Positions 8,345-18,220 of a stretch of 64,000 bases of DNA are shown here, one piece after another. This DNA is from Rahnella bonaserana (GTDB lineage Bacteria > Pseudomonadota > Gammaproteobacteria > Enterobacterales > Enterobacteriaceae): positions 89,364 to 153,363 of the forward strand of contig NZ_JAFMOW010000055.1 in the NCBI RefSeq assembly GCF_019049675.1, in the 5' to 3' direction. Under the pieces are notes generated by a model that was not told where the DNA came from, made no database searches, and was given only the letters and a program-made list of their open reading frames with translations. How positions within the stretch are numbered: the first letter of the stretch is position 1; every line of letters begins with the position of its first letter. The position numbers and the translations under genes were made by a program.

Positions 8345-9562
8345 ATGATGGAATCAAAAGTATTGCCTAAAATAAAAGAAATACGTGCGTATTTCATGGG
8401 TGGCGCGACAGCTGAAAAAGGAAGTGGCGGCGCGGATTATCATGACCAGCAGGAAAAGCACTGGATCGATGATAAAATTTGTACGCCGATGAGCAAATAT
8501 AAAGAATATGAACAATCTCGTCAGTCATTCGGTATTAATGTGTTAGGTACACTGGTCGTCGAAATTGAAGCAGATAATGGCGTTACGGGTTTTGCGGTAT
8601 CGACTGCCGGTGAAATGGGCTGTTTTATTGTAGAAAAACATCTCAACCGTTTTATCGAAGGACGCTGTGTCTCTGAAATTAAACTGATCCACGATCAGAT
8701 GCTGCGCTCCAGCATGTACTATGCAGGCAGCGGTGGCCTGGTGATGAACACGATTTCCTGTGTCGATCTGGCATTGTGGGATCTGTTCGGTAAATGCACT
8801 CAACTGCCGGTGTATAAACTTCTCGGGGGTGCGGTTCGCGACGAAATCCAGTTCTATGCCACGGGTTCACGCCCTGATCTGGCGAAAGAAATGGGCTTTA
8901 TCGGCGGCAAAATGCCGACGCATTTCGGTCCGCACGACGGCGACCACGGTGTGCGTGAGACGGCCGCCATGGTCGCGGATATGCGCGAGAAGTGCGGCCC
9001 GGACTTCTGGCTGATGCTCGATGGCTGGATGTCGATGGATGTCAATTTCGCGACCAAAGTTGCCCATGCCTGTGCGCCGTATAATCTGAAGTGGATTGAG
9101 GAATGCCTGCCGCCGCAACAGTATGATGGCTATCGTGAAATCAAACGCAACGCACCTGCGGGAATGATGGTGACTACCGGGGAACACCACGGCACGCTGG
9201 AATCTTTCCAGACACTGTCGGAAACCGGCGTAGATATCATGCAGCCTGACGTGGGTTGGTGTGGCGGCCTGACAACGCTGCTGGAAATCGCTGCTATCGC
9301 CAAGGCGAAAGGGCAGTTAGTGGTGCCGCACGGTTCTTCCGTGTATTCACATCATGCAGTGATTACGTTTACCAATACGCCGTTTAGCGAATTCCTGATG
9401 ACTTCACCAAACGCGGATCATACCCGCGCGCAATTTGCACCTATCCTGCTTGATGAGCCGGTGCCGGTAAATGGCCGCATCCATAAATCAGTACTGGATA
9501 AACCTGGGTTTGGGGTGGAATTAAATCCAGAGTGTAAATTAACCCGTCCATATCAGCATTAA
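8345..9562 (+). CDS. rhmD: L-rhamnonate dehydratase
   Basis: Enolase-superfamily (mandelate racemase subgroup) enzyme that dehydrates L-rhamnonate, and related sugar acids such as L-mannonate and L-lyxonate in known members, to the 2-keto-3-deoxy acid. Its 405 residues equal the E. coli RhmD length and align almost throughout by eye, including [14 protein letters not shown], [14 protein letters not shown] and SSVYSHHAV motifs. Metal and acid-base residues sit in [15 protein letters not shown] and TGEHH. GGAG lies 8 bases before ATG 8345. It follows the aldolase gene by 14 bases, supporting one operon. Confidence 0.95.
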   Translation: MMESKVLPKIKEIRAYFMGGATAEKGSGGADYHDQQEKHWIDDKICTPMSKYKEYEQSRQSFGINVLGTLVVEIEADNGVTGFAVSTAGEMGCFIVEKHLNRFIEGRCVSEIKLIHDQMLRSSMYYAGSGGLVMNTISCVDLALWDLFGKCTQLPVYKLLGGAVRDEIQFYATGSRPDLAKEMGFIGGKMPTHFGPHDGDHGVRETAAMVADMREKCGPDFWLMLDGWMSMDVNFATKVAHACAPYNLKWIEECLPPQQYDGYREIKRNAPAGMMVTTGEHHGTLESFQTLSETGVDIMQPDVGWCGGLTTLLEIAAIAKAKGQLVVPHGSSVYSHHAVITFTNTPFSEFLMTSPNADHTRAQFAPILLDEPVPVNGRIHKSVLDKPGFGVELNPECKLTRPYQH

Positions 9563-9598
9563 TTTCTGTCACAAGTGTTTATCCGAACGCTTACTTCG

Positions 9599-9636
9599 GC
9601 CTGTTATATATTTTTTTATTAAAAATAATAACAGGC
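9599..9636 (+). other. Hairpin between rhmD and rhmT
   Basis: GCCTGTTAT (9599-9607) pairs perfectly with ATAACAGGC (9628-9636), with further A/T pairs inside. No T-run follows. It may slow polymerase or stabilise the rhmD end of the message, lowering transporter output relative to the enzyme. Confidence 0.6.
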
Positions 9637-9658
9637 TGATAATAAAAAGGTTCATATT

Positions 9659-10960
9659 ATGACGACGATGTTAAATAAAGCCGTTGAGAAAACCCGCTGG
9701 CGTCTGATTCCTTTTATGCTTTCGTTATATATATTGGCTTTTCTTGATCGGGCGAATATTGGTTTTGCGAAAGAGTCATACCAGATTGATACCGGATTAA
9801 GTAATGAAGTTTATGCCCTGGGCGCCGGAATATTCTTTATCGCTTATGCAATATTAGGGGCGCCGGCGAATTTATTAATGAAAAAATTCGGCGCGAAGTC
9901 CTGGATCGGGTGCACGACACTGGCCTGGGGAGTGTTATCCTCCGCAATGGCCTTTGCTGATACAGAGTTTAAATTCCTGCTGGTACGTTTTCTGCTGGGT
10001 GCAGCGGAAGCAGGATTTTTCCCTGGCATGATCTATCTGACCTCTCTCTGGTTTCCGGCAAGAAATCGCGCGTCGGTCATGGGATTATTCTATCTGGGAG
10101 CGCCTCTGGCCCTGACACTGGGGAGCCCGCTTTCAGGCGCTCTGCTCGAAATGCATGGTTTCGCTGGTCATGCGGGTTGGTTCTGGATGTTTATTATTGA
10201 AGGCGCGTTAGCCGTTGCCGCCGGGATCTGGACGTTTTGGTATCTCGATGACGAACCTTCCAGTGCCCGTTTTCTCTCTGCTGATATTAAAAAAGCGCTG
10301 GTGGATGAACTGGCCGCCGAGGAGAGTAAAAAACAGGTTACCCGCATTCGTGACGGGTTGAAAATCCCTGCGGTATGGCATCTTGGCTTTATCTATCTGA
10401 TTATTCAGATAAGCGTTTATGGACTCATTTTCTTTCTGCCCACTCAGGTCTCCAATTTACTGGGCACGAAAGTCGGGTTTACAGCGTCGCTCATCTCGGC
10501 TATTCCCTGGGTTGCGGCGATGTTTGGGACTTATTACATCCCAAGGTATGCCGATAAAAGCGGAGCACTGCGCACCGTTGCTGCCTCGACGTTACTGGTT
10601 GCCGGACTGGGCATTGGGGCCTCGGCACTGGTGAGCAGTCCGGTGCTGGCGATAGGTGCCCTCTGTTTTGCCGCCGTCGGGTTTATTGCCGTGCAGCCGG
10701 TGTTCTGGACCATTCCGACCACCTTGCTCAGCGGCAGCGCACTGGCTGCGGGGATTGGTTTTATCAATATGTTCGGGGCGATTGGCGGATTCCTGGCACC
10801 ACAAATTCGTGTGGCTGCGGATAATATGTTCTCGAATAATATTGCCGGATTACTCACCCTTTGCGGTATCACGCTGATTGGCGTGGTCGCGATAGCGCTT
10901 CTCAGGGCAAAGTCTGAAACCCCGCAGTTGCCGGAGAGCCACCTGAAAACCAGCCAGTAG
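9659..10960 (+). CDS. rhmT: L-rhamnonate MFS transporter
   Basis: Major-facilitator permease of 433 residues in the anion:cation symporter family, expected to import L-rhamnonate at the inner membrane. It follows E. coli RhmT closely, for example IPFMLSLYILAFLDRANIGF after the short N-terminus and AAEAGFFPGMIYLTSLWFP in the fourth to fifth helices. About twelve hydrophobic segments are visible, with a loop near residues 205-235. AAAAGG lies 8 bases before the ATG. It is the last gene of the rhm operon before a strong terminator. Confidence 0.93.
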   Translation: MTTMLNKAVEKTRWRLIPFMLSLYILAFLDRANIGFAKESYQIDTGLSNEVYALGAGIFFIAYAILGAPANLLMKKFGAKSWIGCTTLAWGVLSSAMAFADTEFKFLLVRFLLGAAEAGFFPGMIYLTSLWFPARNRASVMGLFYLGAPLALTLGSPLSGALLEMHGFAGHAGWFWMFIIEGALAVAAGIWTFWYLDDEPSSARFLSADIKKALVDELAAEESKKQVTRIRDGLKIPAVWHLGFIYLIIQISVYGLIFFLPTQVSNLLGTKVGFTASLISAIPWVAAMFGTYYIPRYADKSGALRTVAASTLLVAGLGIGASALVSSPVLAIGALCFAAVGFIAVQPVFWTIPTTLLSGSALAAGIGFINMFGAIGGFLAPQIRVAADNMFSNNIAGLLTLCGITLIGVVAIALLRAKSETPQLPESHLKTSQ

Positions 10961-10970
10961 CAGGGAAAAT

Positions 10971-11004
10971 CAGAAGACCGGGTAACCGGTCTTCTGATCG
11001 TTTT
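10971..11004. terminator. Terminator shared by rhmT and panM
   Basis: Perfect 11-bp stem CAGAAGACCGG (10971-10981) / CCGGTCTTCTG (10986-10996), 4-base loop, then ATCGTTTT. It lies between convergent genes and has A residues on the other side, so it can act in both directions. Confidence 0.88.
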
Positions 11005-11380
11005 ATTTACGCCAGACACCCTTTTCATTGTGAAAACCACACGCCTGCATAAATGCAGCGGTCACGGCATCATCATCCGCTTTCATCGTCCAGCTTTTCA
11101 CCTGCGGCAACTGCACCTGCACATCTTCCATCAGATACAGCCCCACACCGCGGCGGCGCGTAACTTCACGCACCCTCAGATCACTCAGTTCACCCTGATT
11201 ACCGTCGAGCGTGATTTTCACCGCGCCCAGAATGCGTTCATTAAACACCGCCGCAAACAGCGCACGGTCATTTTGCAGGCTGGCATGCCAGTCACTTTCC
11301 GTTTGCGCCGGCCAGATTTTTGCCAGATCGATCAGGTCCTGTGCGCTGAGTGAGGTCAGTTTTTGGATAGTTAATTTCAT
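11003..11380 (-). CDS. panM: PanD maturation and regulation factor PanM (PanZ)
   Basis: GNAT-fold protein of 125 residues that triggers self-cleavage of aspartate decarboxylase PanD and, with CoA bound, inhibits it, thereby controlling beta-alanine and pantothenate synthesis. The acyl-CoA-binding stretch LRVREVTRRRGVGLYLMEDV is diagnostic and nearly identical to E. coli YhhK. Its neighbour livK is also conserved in E. coli, supporting the assignment. No strong Shine-Dalgarno is visible before the ATG. It is transcribed toward rhmT and divergently from livK. Confidence 0.93.
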   Translation of the reverse strand: MKLTIQKLTSLSAQDLIDLAKIWPAQTESDWHASLQNDRALFAAVFNERILGAVKITLDGNQGELSDLRVREVTRRRGVGLYLMEDVQVQLPQVKSWTMKADDDAVTAAFMQACGFHNEKGVWRK

Positions 11381-11784
11381 GATGGGGAAGGTCAGAAAAA
11401 GAAGGCATTTAGTGTAGCGGATCGTTCTGCAGAACGGGCGTAACTTTTTTTGTACAGTAACAGGTCGAAAAGTTTTTTAGCGATCTCTGCATAAGCGATA
11501 AATGTTGGCTTTAATCAATAAAGCCAGTGTTAACGACTGATTGTTTAAATCCACGCCGCCTTTTCACCCAAATAAAATTCTGTTTACACCTCATATTTCT
11601 GATTGTGCCATTTGATTTGCAGAAGAAAATTCCTGTTTAATGATATGAATTATAAAGTCTTATTCGAAAATAAGACGAAATAAGCCGTTAACTCGTTATT
11701 ACTTATACTAAATTTCCTAAGTGATGATGTTTTAAACAGGCAACAAAGAGCAAACCACAACACACACAAGAACGGGGTAATCGG
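11381..11784 (+). promoter_or_regulatory. panM-livK divergent regulatory region
   Basis: AT-rich gap of 404 bases with no credible gene. It must hold the panM and livK promoters. In E. coli livK is repressed through Lrp and leucine; no single Lrp site can be named by eye. The most striking element is a perfect hairpin, GTCTTATT (11657-11664) / AATAAGAC (11669-11676) around CGAA, about 110 bases before the livK start. Confidence 0.5.
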
Positions 11785-12897
11785 ATGAAAGCAACGAAGG
11801 GTAAGATCTGGCTGGCAGGTTGTATTGCATTAGCAATGAGTCAGGCGGCATTCGCAAAAGACATCAAAGTCGCCATTGTTGGTGCTATGTCAGGCCCGGT
11901 CGCCCAGTACGGTGACATGGAGTTTACAGGTGCAAAACAAGCCATCGCTGACATCAACGCCAAAGGCGGCGTGAAAGGCGACAAACTGGTGGGTGTGGAA
12001 TATGACGATGCCTGTGACCCGAAACAAGCGGTTGCGGTAGCGAACAAAGTGATCAACGACGGTATCCGTTACGTGATCGGCCACCTGTGCTCTTCTTCTA
12101 CTCAGCCTGCTTCTGACATCTATGAAGATGAAGGCGTGCTGATGATCACTCCGGCAGCGACCAACGCAGACCTGACCACCCGCGGTTATAAAATGGTGAT
12201 GCGCACCACCGGTCTGGATTCAGACCAGGGCCCGACTGCCGCCAAATACATCCTCGATACCATCAAACCAAAACGTATCGCCGTTGTGCATGACAAGCAG
12301 CAATACGGCGAAGGCCTGGCCCGTTCGGTACAAGACGCACTGAAAAAAGGCGGTGGCAACGTCGTTCTGTTTGAAGGTGTGACCGCTGGCGACAAAGACT
12401 TCTCCACACTGGTGGCGCGTCTGAAGAAAGAAAACGTCGATTTCGTTTACTTCGGCGGTTACTACCCGGAAATGGGTCAGATCCTGCGTCAGTCAAAACA
12501 AGCCGGTCTGAACGCCAAATTCATGGGGCCGGAAGGCGTGGGCAACTCGTCATTGTCTAACATCGCCGGTGATGCCTCTGAAGGTATGCTGGTGACCCTG
12601 CCAAAACGTTATGACCAGGTTCCGGCCAACCAGCCAATCGTTGATGCGCTGAAAGCCAGGAAACTGGATCCAACCGGTCCGTTCGTCTGGACGACTTACG
12701 CCGCATTGCAGGCGCTGACCACCGGTATGGAACGCAGCGGCAGCATGGAACCGGCTGACATAGCTAAAAATCTGAAATCAGCGTCAGTGGATACCGTGAT
12801 GGGCCCGCTGAGCTGGGATGAGAAAGGTGACCTGAAAGGCTTCGAATTCGGTGTCTTCGAGTGGCATAAGGACGGCACCTCCACACCGATCAAATAA
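11785..12897 (+). CDS. livK: Branched-chain amino-acid-binding periplasmic protein LivK (LivJ/LivK type)
   Basis: Periplasmic receptor of the LIV-I/LS high-affinity leucine, isoleucine and valine uptake system. The 370 residues start with a Sec signal peptide ending QAAFA, with mature protein from about residue 25. They form a class I type two-lobed binding fold, with [17 protein letters not shown] at the N-terminus and two cysteines (DDACDP and GHLCSS) expected to form the conserved disulfide. It precedes livHMGF. E. coli has both livJ and livK; only one receptor gene is present here, so LivJ-like specificity cannot be excluded. Confidence 0.95.
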   Translation: MKATKGKIWLAGCIALAMSQAAFAKDIKVAIVGAMSGPVAQYGDMEFTGAKQAIADINAKGGVKGDKLVGVEYDDACDPKQAVAVANKVINDGIRYVIGHLCSSSTQPASDIYEDEGVLMITPAATNADLTTRGYKMVMRTTGLDSDQGPTAAKYILDTIKPKRIAVVHDKQQYGEGLARSVQDALKKGGGNVVLFEGVTAGDKDFSTLVARLKKENVDFVYFGGYYPEMGQILRQSKQAGLNAKFMGPEGVGNSSLSNIAGDASEGMLVTLPKRYDQVPANQPIVDALKARKLDPTGPFVWTTYAALQALTTGMERSGSMEPADIAKNLKSASVDTVMGPLSWDEKGDLKGFEFGVFEWHKDGTSTPIK

Positions 12898-12944
12898 ATG
12901 CCCGGCATCCTTCGCGCCGCCTCTGCGTTGGCCGCCTTCATTCA

Positions 12945-12976
12945 CCCCGGTCACTTACCTGTGTAAGCTCCCGGGG
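12945..12976 (+). other. Hairpin 1 in the livK-livH gap
   Basis: CCCCGG (12945-12950) / CCGGGG (12971-12976) encloses TTAC (12955-12958) / GTAA (12963-12966), separated by a symmetrical 4+4 internal loop. No T-run follows. It may stop RNA decay from the 3' side and protect livK message. Confidence 0.6.
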
Positions 12977-13054
12977 ATTCATTCAGTTGCCGCCTTGATG
13001 CAACACGAATGATTTTGGGCATTATGTTTCAGAACAAGAACCGCGCATTACTCT

Positions 13055-13088
13055 GCCCGGCGTCTGGTGTTATTAAGAGGCGCCGGGT
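13055..13088 (+). other. Hairpin 2 in the livK-livH gap
   Basis: CCCGGCG (13056-13062) pairs with CGCCGGG (13081-13087), extendable by a G-U pair, with an 18-base loop. It ends about 50 bases before livH. Together with hairpin 1 it fits a partial barrier giving more binding protein than permease. Confidence 0.55.
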
Positions 13089-13136
13089 TGCAGTCTCAGC
13101 ACAAGTTATCAAACCCTTGATTAATAAGGATAGGGT

Positions 13137-14063
13137 ATGTCAGAGCAGTTCCTCTATTTCATTCAGCAAATGTTCAACGGTGTCACGTTGGGCAGCACTT
13201 ATGCGCTGATCGCCATTGGTTACACCATGGTTTACGGCATTATCGGCATGATCAACTTCGCCCACGGCGAGGTGTATATGATCGGCAGTTATGTCTCCTT
13301 TATCGTAATCGCCGCTTTGATGATGATGGGTATCGACGCCAGCTGGTTGCTGATCGGTGCCGGCTTTATCGCCGCGATTGTGATTTCCAGTGCCTACGGC
13401 TGGAGTATTGAACGCGTGGCGTATAAGCCGGTGCGTAACTCCAAGCGTCTGATTGCACTGATTTCTGCCATCGGGATGTCAATTTTTCTGCAAAACTACG
13501 TCAGCCTCACGCAAGGCTCACGCGATCTCGCTTTACCCAGTCTGGTCACCGGCCAATGGAGACTGGGCGAAGCGAATGGTTTCGCCGCGACGATCAGCAC
13601 CATGCAACTGATTATCTGGATAGTCACCTTTGTCGCGATGCTGGCGCTGACGCTGTTCATCCGTTATTCGCGTATGGGACGTGCCTGTCGTGCCTGCGCG
13701 GAAGATCTCAAAATGGCCAGCCTGCTGGGGATCAGCACTGACCGCGTGATCTCGCTGACCTTCGTCATTGGCGCGTTAATGGCGGCTGTGGCGGGCGTTC
13801 TGCTTGGTCAGTTCTACGGCGTGATTAACCCGTACATCGGCTTTATGGCCGGGATGAAGGCCTTTACCGCCGCAGTTCTGGGGGGTATCGGCAGTATTCC
13901 GGGCGCGATGATCGGCGGCCTGATTTTAGGTGTGGCCGAAGCGCTGACCTCGGCTTACCTGAGCACTGAATACAAAGACGTGGTGTCCTTCGCATTGCTG
14001 ATCGTGGTGTTGCTGGTGCTGCCGACCGGTATTCTCGGACGCCCGGAGGTTGAGAAAGTATGA
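13137..14063 (+). CDS. livH: Branched-chain amino-acid ABC transporter permease LivH
   Basis: Inner-membrane permease, 308 residues, one of the two pore subunits of the LIV transporter. About eight hydrophobic helices are visible. The N-terminal [21 protein letters not shown] is the family hallmark, and the EAA-like loop appears around the region with [14 protein letters not shown] (about residues 185-198). AATAAGGATAGGGT supplies the Shine-Dalgarno. The last codons overlap livM by 4 bases (ATGA at 14060-14063). Confidence 0.96.
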   Translation: MSEQFLYFIQQMFNGVTLGSTYALIAIGYTMVYGIIGMINFAHGEVYMIGSYVSFIVIAALMMMGIDASWLLIGAGFIAAIVISSAYGWSIERVAYKPVRNSKRLIALISAIGMSIFLQNYVSLTQGSRDLALPSLVTGQWRLGEANGFAATISTMQLIIWIVTFVAMLALTLFIRYSRMGRACRACAEDLKMASLLGISTDRVISLTFVIGALMAAVAGVLLGQFYGVINPYIGFMAGMKAFTAAVLGGIGSIPGAMIGGLILGVAEALTSAYLSTEYKDVVSFALLIVVLLVLPTGILGRPEVEKV

Positions 14064-15349
14064 AGCGCCTGAATTTGTTAAATGCGCTGGTCTCCGCTTT
14101 CGTTCTGCTGGTGCTGGCTGCGTTCATCATGGGGTTACAGCTGAGTCTCGATGGCACCAAACTGGTGGTCAACGGAGCCGGTGAAGTGCGCTGGACGTGG
14201 ATTGCCATCGGCTGCGCCATCGTCTTCGTGTTCCAGTTGTTCCGCCCGCTGGTGAGCAGCGGCCTGAAAAAAGTTTCCGGACCTGGCTGGGTGTTGCCGA
14301 GCTTTGATGGTTCGACGCCGAAACAAAAGTTGCTGGCGCTGGTGCTGATTATCGCGGCTATCGCCTGGCCGTTTATCGTCTCGCGCGGCACGGTGGATAT
14401 CGCCACGCTGACGCTGATCTACATCATGCTCGGTCTCGGCCTGAACGTGGTGGTCGGATTGTCCGGTCTGCTGGTGCTGGGTTACGGCGGCTTTTACGCC
14501 ATCGGCGCTTACACCTACGCGCTGCTCAATCACTATTACGGCATCGGTTTCTGGGAAGCGTTACCGCTGGCCGGACTGGTATCGGCGGCCTTTGGTTTCC
14601 TGCTCGGTTTTCCGGTGCTGCGGTTGCGGGGTGACTATCTGGCAATTGTGACGCTTGGCTTCGGTGAAATCGTCCGAATCCTGCTGCTTAACAATACCGA
14701 ACTGACTGGCGGGCCGAACGGCATCAGCCAGATCCCGAAACCGACGCTGTTCGGGCTGGAATTCAGCCGCACACCGCGAGACGGGGGCTGGGACACGTTC
14801 AGTAATTTCTTCCATGTCACCTATGATCCGAGCGACCGCATTATCTTCCTCTACATGGTGGCGCTGCTGCTGGTGATCGCGACGTTGTTCATCATCAACC
14901 GTCTGCTGCGTATGCCGCTGGGGCGCGCGTGGGAAGCATTGCGTGAGGATGAAATTGCCTGCCGTTCGCTGGGGCTGAACCCGACCCGTATCAAACTGAC
15001 CGCATTCACCATCAGCGCCGCGTTTGCCGGTTTCGCCGGTACGCTGTTCGCCGCGCGTCAGGGCTTTGTCAGCCCGGAATCCTTCACCTTTGCGGAATCC
15101 GCCTTTGTGCTGGCTATCGTCGTGCTCGGCGGAATGGGCTCACAGTTTGCGGTCATTCTGGCGGCAATTCTGCTGGTTGTTTCCCGCGAGCTGATGCGTG
15201 ATCTCAACGAGTACAGCATGTTGCTGCTCGGTGCGTTAATGGTGCTGATGATGATCTGGCGTCCGCAGGGTTTGCTGCCGATGAAACGTCCGCAACTAAA
15301 ACTGAAGCTTTCTAAGAAACAAATCGCGGATCAGGGGGAACAGGCATGA
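14060..15349 (+). CDS. livM: Branched-chain amino-acid ABC transporter permease LivM
   Basis: Second permease subunit, 429 residues. The N-terminal third has two or three helices and a polar stretch typical of the longer enterobacterial LivM; the rest is the conserved permease core with [21 protein letters not shown] and the coupling loop [18 protein letters not shown]. It ends with a lysine-rich cytoplasmic tail. It overlaps livH and livG by 4 bases each, so the three proteins are made in fixed ratio. Confidence 0.96.
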   Translation: MKRLNLLNALVSAFVLLVLAAFIMGLQLSLDGTKLVVNGAGEVRWTWIAIGCAIVFVFQLFRPLVSSGLKKVSGPGWVLPSFDGSTPKQKLLALVLIIAAIAWPFIVSRGTVDIATLTLIYIMLGLGLNVVVGLSGLLVLGYGGFYAIGAYTYALLNHYYGIGFWEALPLAGLVSAAFGFLLGFPVLRLRGDYLAIVTLGFGEIVRILLLNNTELTGGPNGISQIPKPTLFGLEFSRTPRDGGWDTFSNFFHVTYDPSDRIIFLYMVALLLVIATLFIINRLLRMPLGRAWEALREDEIACRSLGLNPTRIKLTAFTISAAFAGFAGTLFAARQGFVSPESFTFAESAFVLAIVVLGGMGSQFAVILAAILLVVSRELMRDLNEYSMLLLGALMVLMMIWRPQGLLPMKRPQLKLKLSKKQIADQGEQA

Positions 15350-16116
15350 GTACGCAACCTCTGTTAGCGGTTGAAGGATTAATGATGCGTTTTGGCGGCC
15401 TGCTGGCGGTCAACAATGTGGCACTGAACCTCAATCAGGGCGAAATTGTTTCGCTGATCGGCCCGAACGGTGCCGGTAAAACCACTGTTTTTAACTGCCT
15501 GACCGGTTTCTATAAACCGAGCGGCGGCACCATTAAACTGCGTGATCAGCATCTTGAAGGATTACCGGGGCAAAAAATTGCCCGTATGGGCGTAGTACGT
15601 ACTTTCCAGCACGTGCGTTTGTTCCGTGAAATGACGGTGATTGAAAATCTGCTGGTCGCTCAGCATCAGCACCTGAAAAGCGGTGTACTGGCTGGCTTGT
15701 TTAAAACGCCGGGATTCCGTCGTGCCGAAGCGGATGCGCTCGATCGTGCTGCCGACTGGCTGGAACGTGTCGGATTGCTCGAACTGGCAAACCGTCAGGC
15801 GGGTAATCTGGCTTACGGTCAGCAACGCCGTCTGGAAATTGTCCGCTGCATGGTCACGCGTCCGGAAATCCTGATGCTTGATGAACCGGCAGCCGGTCTG
15901 AACCCGCGCGAAACCGAAGAGCTGAATCAGCTGATTGCCGAACTGCGTAACCAGCACAACGTGTCGGTTCTGCTGATTGAACACGACATGAAACTGGTGA
16001 TGGGTATTTCCGACCGCATCTACGTGGTGAATCAGGGGACGCCGCTGGCGCAAGGCACACCGGCTGAAATTCGTAATAATCCTGACGTGATCCGCGCCTA
16101 TTTAGGCGAAGGTTAA
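15346..16116 (+). CDS. livG: Branched-chain amino-acid ABC transporter ATPase LivG
   Basis: ATP-binding subunit of 256 residues. Walker A is GPNGAGKT (about 39-46), the signature is the family variant [11 protein letters not shown], and Walker B is [13 protein letters not shown]. The C-terminal BCA-specific extension ends in IRAYLGEG, as in other LivG proteins. It starts on the livM stop (4-base overlap). It pairs with LivF as a heterodimer under LivH and LivM. Confidence 0.97.
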   Translation: MSTQPLLAVEGLMMRFGGLLAVNNVALNLNQGEIVSLIGPNGAGKTTVFNCLTGFYKPSGGTIKLRDQHLEGLPGQKIARMGVVRTFQHVRLFREMTVIENLLVAQHQHLKSGVLAGLFKTPGFRRAEADALDRAADWLERVGLLELANRQAGNLAYGQQRRLEIVRCMVTRPEILMLDEPAAGLNPRETEELNQLIAELRNQHNVSVLLIEHDMKLVMGISDRIYVVNQGTPLAQGTPAEIRNNPDVIRAYLGEG

Positions 16117-16143
16117 TGGGCGAAGTCTAAGGGACAGAACAAG

Positions 16144-16845
16144 ATGTTGTCATTTAATCAGGTATCCGCCCATTACGGCAAAATTCAGGCGCTGCACGAA
16201 GTGAGTCTGAGCATTAATAAAGGGGAAATCGTCACGCTGATCGGCGCGAACGGCGCGGGTAAAACCACGCTGCTTGGCAGTTTGTGTGGCGAACCGCGTG
16301 CGACCCACGGCTCGATCATTTTCGAAGGGCAGGACATCACGCAGTGGCAGACCGCCAAAATCATGCGCGGCGATATCGCGATTGTGCCGGAAGGCCGTCG
16401 TGTGTTCTCACGTATGACGGTGGAAGAGAATCTGGCGATGGGCGGATTTTTTGCCACGCGTGACCAGTATCATGCCCGCCTGGAGCGCGTGTTTACGCTG
16501 TTCCCGCGTCTGAAAGAGCGTCGTATTCAGCGTTCGGGTACCATGTCCGGCGGTGAGCAACAGATGCTGGCAATTGGTCGTGCGCTGATGAGCCAGCCGC
16601 GTTTGCTGCTGCTCGATGAGCCGTCGCTGGGGCTGGCACCGATCATCATCCAGCAGATTTTCGACACCATCCAGCAGCTGCGCGAAGAAGGGATGACCAT
16701 CTTCCTGGTCGAGCAAAACGCCAATCAGGCGCTGAAACTTGCCGACCGCGGCTATGTGCTGGAGAACGGTCATGTGGTGCTGGAAGATACCGGCGCGGCC
16801 TTGCTGGCGAACGAAGCGGTACGTGCGGCCTATCTCGGTGCATAA
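16144..16845 (+). CDS. livF: Branched-chain amino-acid ABC transporter ATPase LivF
   Basis: Second ATPase, 233 residues, with Walker A GANGAGKTT, the signature MSGGEQQMLAIGRAL, Walker B LLLLDEPSLGLAP and the C-terminal RAAYLGA typical of LivF. It follows livG after 27 bases and is the last gene of the operon. Confidence 0.97.
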   Translation: MLSFNQVSAHYGKIQALHEVSLSINKGEIVTLIGANGAGKTTLLGSLCGEPRATHGSIIFEGQDITQWQTAKIMRGDIAIVPEGRRVFSRMTVEENLAMGGFFATRDQYHARLERVFTLFPRLKERRIQRSGTMSGGEQQMLAIGRALMSQPRLLLLDEPSLGLAPIIIQQIFDTIQQLREEGMTIFLVEQNANQALKLADRGYVLENGHVVLEDTGAALLANEAVRAAYLGA

Positions 16846-16883
16846 ATTGACGTCGGTTTTTGAAAATCTGTGATAAATCTGGT

Positions 16884-16919
16884 AAACCGCACGGCAAGCG
16901 CTTTGCGGTTTTTATTTTG
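16884..16919 (+). terminator. Terminator of the liv operon
   Basis: Stem AAACCGCA (16884-16891) / TGCGGTTT (16904-16911), 12-base loop containing AAGCGCTT, then TTATTTTGT. Confidence 0.85.
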
Positions 16920-16976
16920 TCTATAAATTAACATCTCTTACATTCGTATAACTTTGCACATCATCAGGAACATGTC

Positions 16977-18164
16977 ATGAACACAGAAGGTTTACTCGCC
17001 GCCCGTATGGTCAGGCTTAAAAGTTCGGCCATCCGGGAATTGCTGAAACACAGCAAAATGGAAGGCGTTATCTCACTGGCGGGTGGTATTCCTTCTTCAG
17101 CGCTTTTTGATTTCGACGGCCTGCGTGAAGCCACACAACTGGCGATCACCGAACAGCCTGAGCACGCTTTTCAGTATGGCCTGACCGAAGGCAGTCATAC
17201 GCTGCGTGAGCGTATTGCTGAACTTTGTCAGGAACGTGGCGTGCTGGCGGGCCCTGAAGATATCGTGGTGACCGCAGGCTCCCAGCAGGCGCTGGATCTG
17301 GTGATGCGCGCCGTGGTGAATCCGGATGATGTGTTTGTGGTGGAGCGCCCGACCTATCTGGCGGCGTTACAGACACTGGAACTGGCCGAAGCTAAACTGT
17401 TGTCCGTTGGTTCTGACGGCGACGGCATGATTGTTGATGAACTGGCGGAGCTGCTGAAAACGCAGAAAATCAAAGGCGTGTATCTGGTGCCAACGTTTGG
17501 TAACCCAAGCGGCGTGACCCTGAGCCGCGCCCGTCGTGAGCAACTGGTAAAACTGGCGGCACAGCACGAATTCCTGATTGTAGAAGATGACCCGTACGGC
17601 GAACTGCGTTTCACCGATGAACGCCAGCCGACGCTCTTTGAGCTGTCGAAAGCGTTGTTCGGTCACGCCGACAACATCATCTACACCTCGACGTTCTCTA
17701 AAATTCTGGCACCGGGCCTGCGTCTGGGCTGGGTGATTATGCCTGACTGGCTGCTGCACAAAGTTGCCATCATCAAACAGGCCGCGGACCTGCACGCCAG
17801 CGCGCTGTCGCAGAGCATTGCGGAATATTATCTCGGTCTGGGCCGTCTGCCGAAGCAGATCGAAACCATCCGTGCCGCGTATAAAAAGAAATGTCAGATC
17901 ATGGCCGGACTGCTGGAACGCGAGCTGGGCGACGTGCTGACGTTTGAATATCCGAAAGGCGGCATGTTCCTGTGGGCGCGCTTCCGCGAACCGCGTAACT
18001 GCGCTGACTGGATGAAAAAAACGCTGGAGCAGGGCGTGGTCTTTGTTCCGGGCGAATTCTTCTATGCCGATAACCCGGATCACTCGACCTTCCGTCTGTC
18101 CTTCGCCACCGCGACCGAAGAGCAAATGCACGAGGCGGTCGCCCGTCTGAAACGCGCACTGTAA
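16977..18164 (+). CDS. PLP-dependent class I/II aminotransferase (2-aminoadipate/aromatic type)
   Basis: Fold-type I aminotransferase of 395 residues without a regulatory DNA-binding domain. The PLP lysine is K242 in TSTFSKILAPGLRLGW. FGNPSG at about 174-179 and EDDPYGEL at about 203-210 supply the PLP-contacting Asn, Asp and Tyr. The N-terminal ISLAGGIPSS is typical of the LysN/2-aminoadipate aminotransferase group, which also accepts branched-chain and aromatic amino acids. It lies directly after livF, separated by a terminator, so it is transcribed on its own. A link to leucine or valine use is only suggested by position. E. coli has no gene at this site. Confidence 0.85.
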   Translation: MNTEGLLAARMVRLKSSAIRELLKHSKMEGVISLAGGIPSSALFDFDGLREATQLAITEQPEHAFQYGLTEGSHTLRERIAELCQERGVLAGPEDIVVTAGSQQALDLVMRAVVNPDDVFVVERPTYLAALQTLELAEAKLLSVGSDGDGMIVDELAELLKTQKIKGVYLVPTFGNPSGVTLSRARREQLVKLAAQHEFLIVEDDPYGELRFTDERQPTLFELSKALFGHADNIIYTSTFSKILAPGLRLGWVIMPDWLLHKVAIIKQAADLHASALSQSIAEYYLGLGRLPKQIETIRAAYKKKCQIMAGLLERELGDVLTFEYPKGGMFLWARFREPRNCADWMKKTLEQGVVFVPGEFFYADNPDHSTFRLSFATATEEQMHEAVARLKRAL

Positions 18165-18187
18165 TCCTTCTTTTCCGTATTCCCTGA

Positions 18188-18220
18188 GGCGCATCGTTAA
18201 CCCGATGTGCCTTATTTTTT
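18188..18220 (+). terminator. Terminator of the aminotransferase gene
   Basis: Stem GGCGCATCG (18188-18196) / CGATGTGCC (18203-18211) with one G-U pair, 6-base loop, then TTATTTTTT. Confidence 0.85.

Noticed and set aside
13009..13209. Open frame upstream of and overlapping livH
   Set aside because: It overlaps livH in another frame, contains the gap hairpin and has no ribosome site or similarity.
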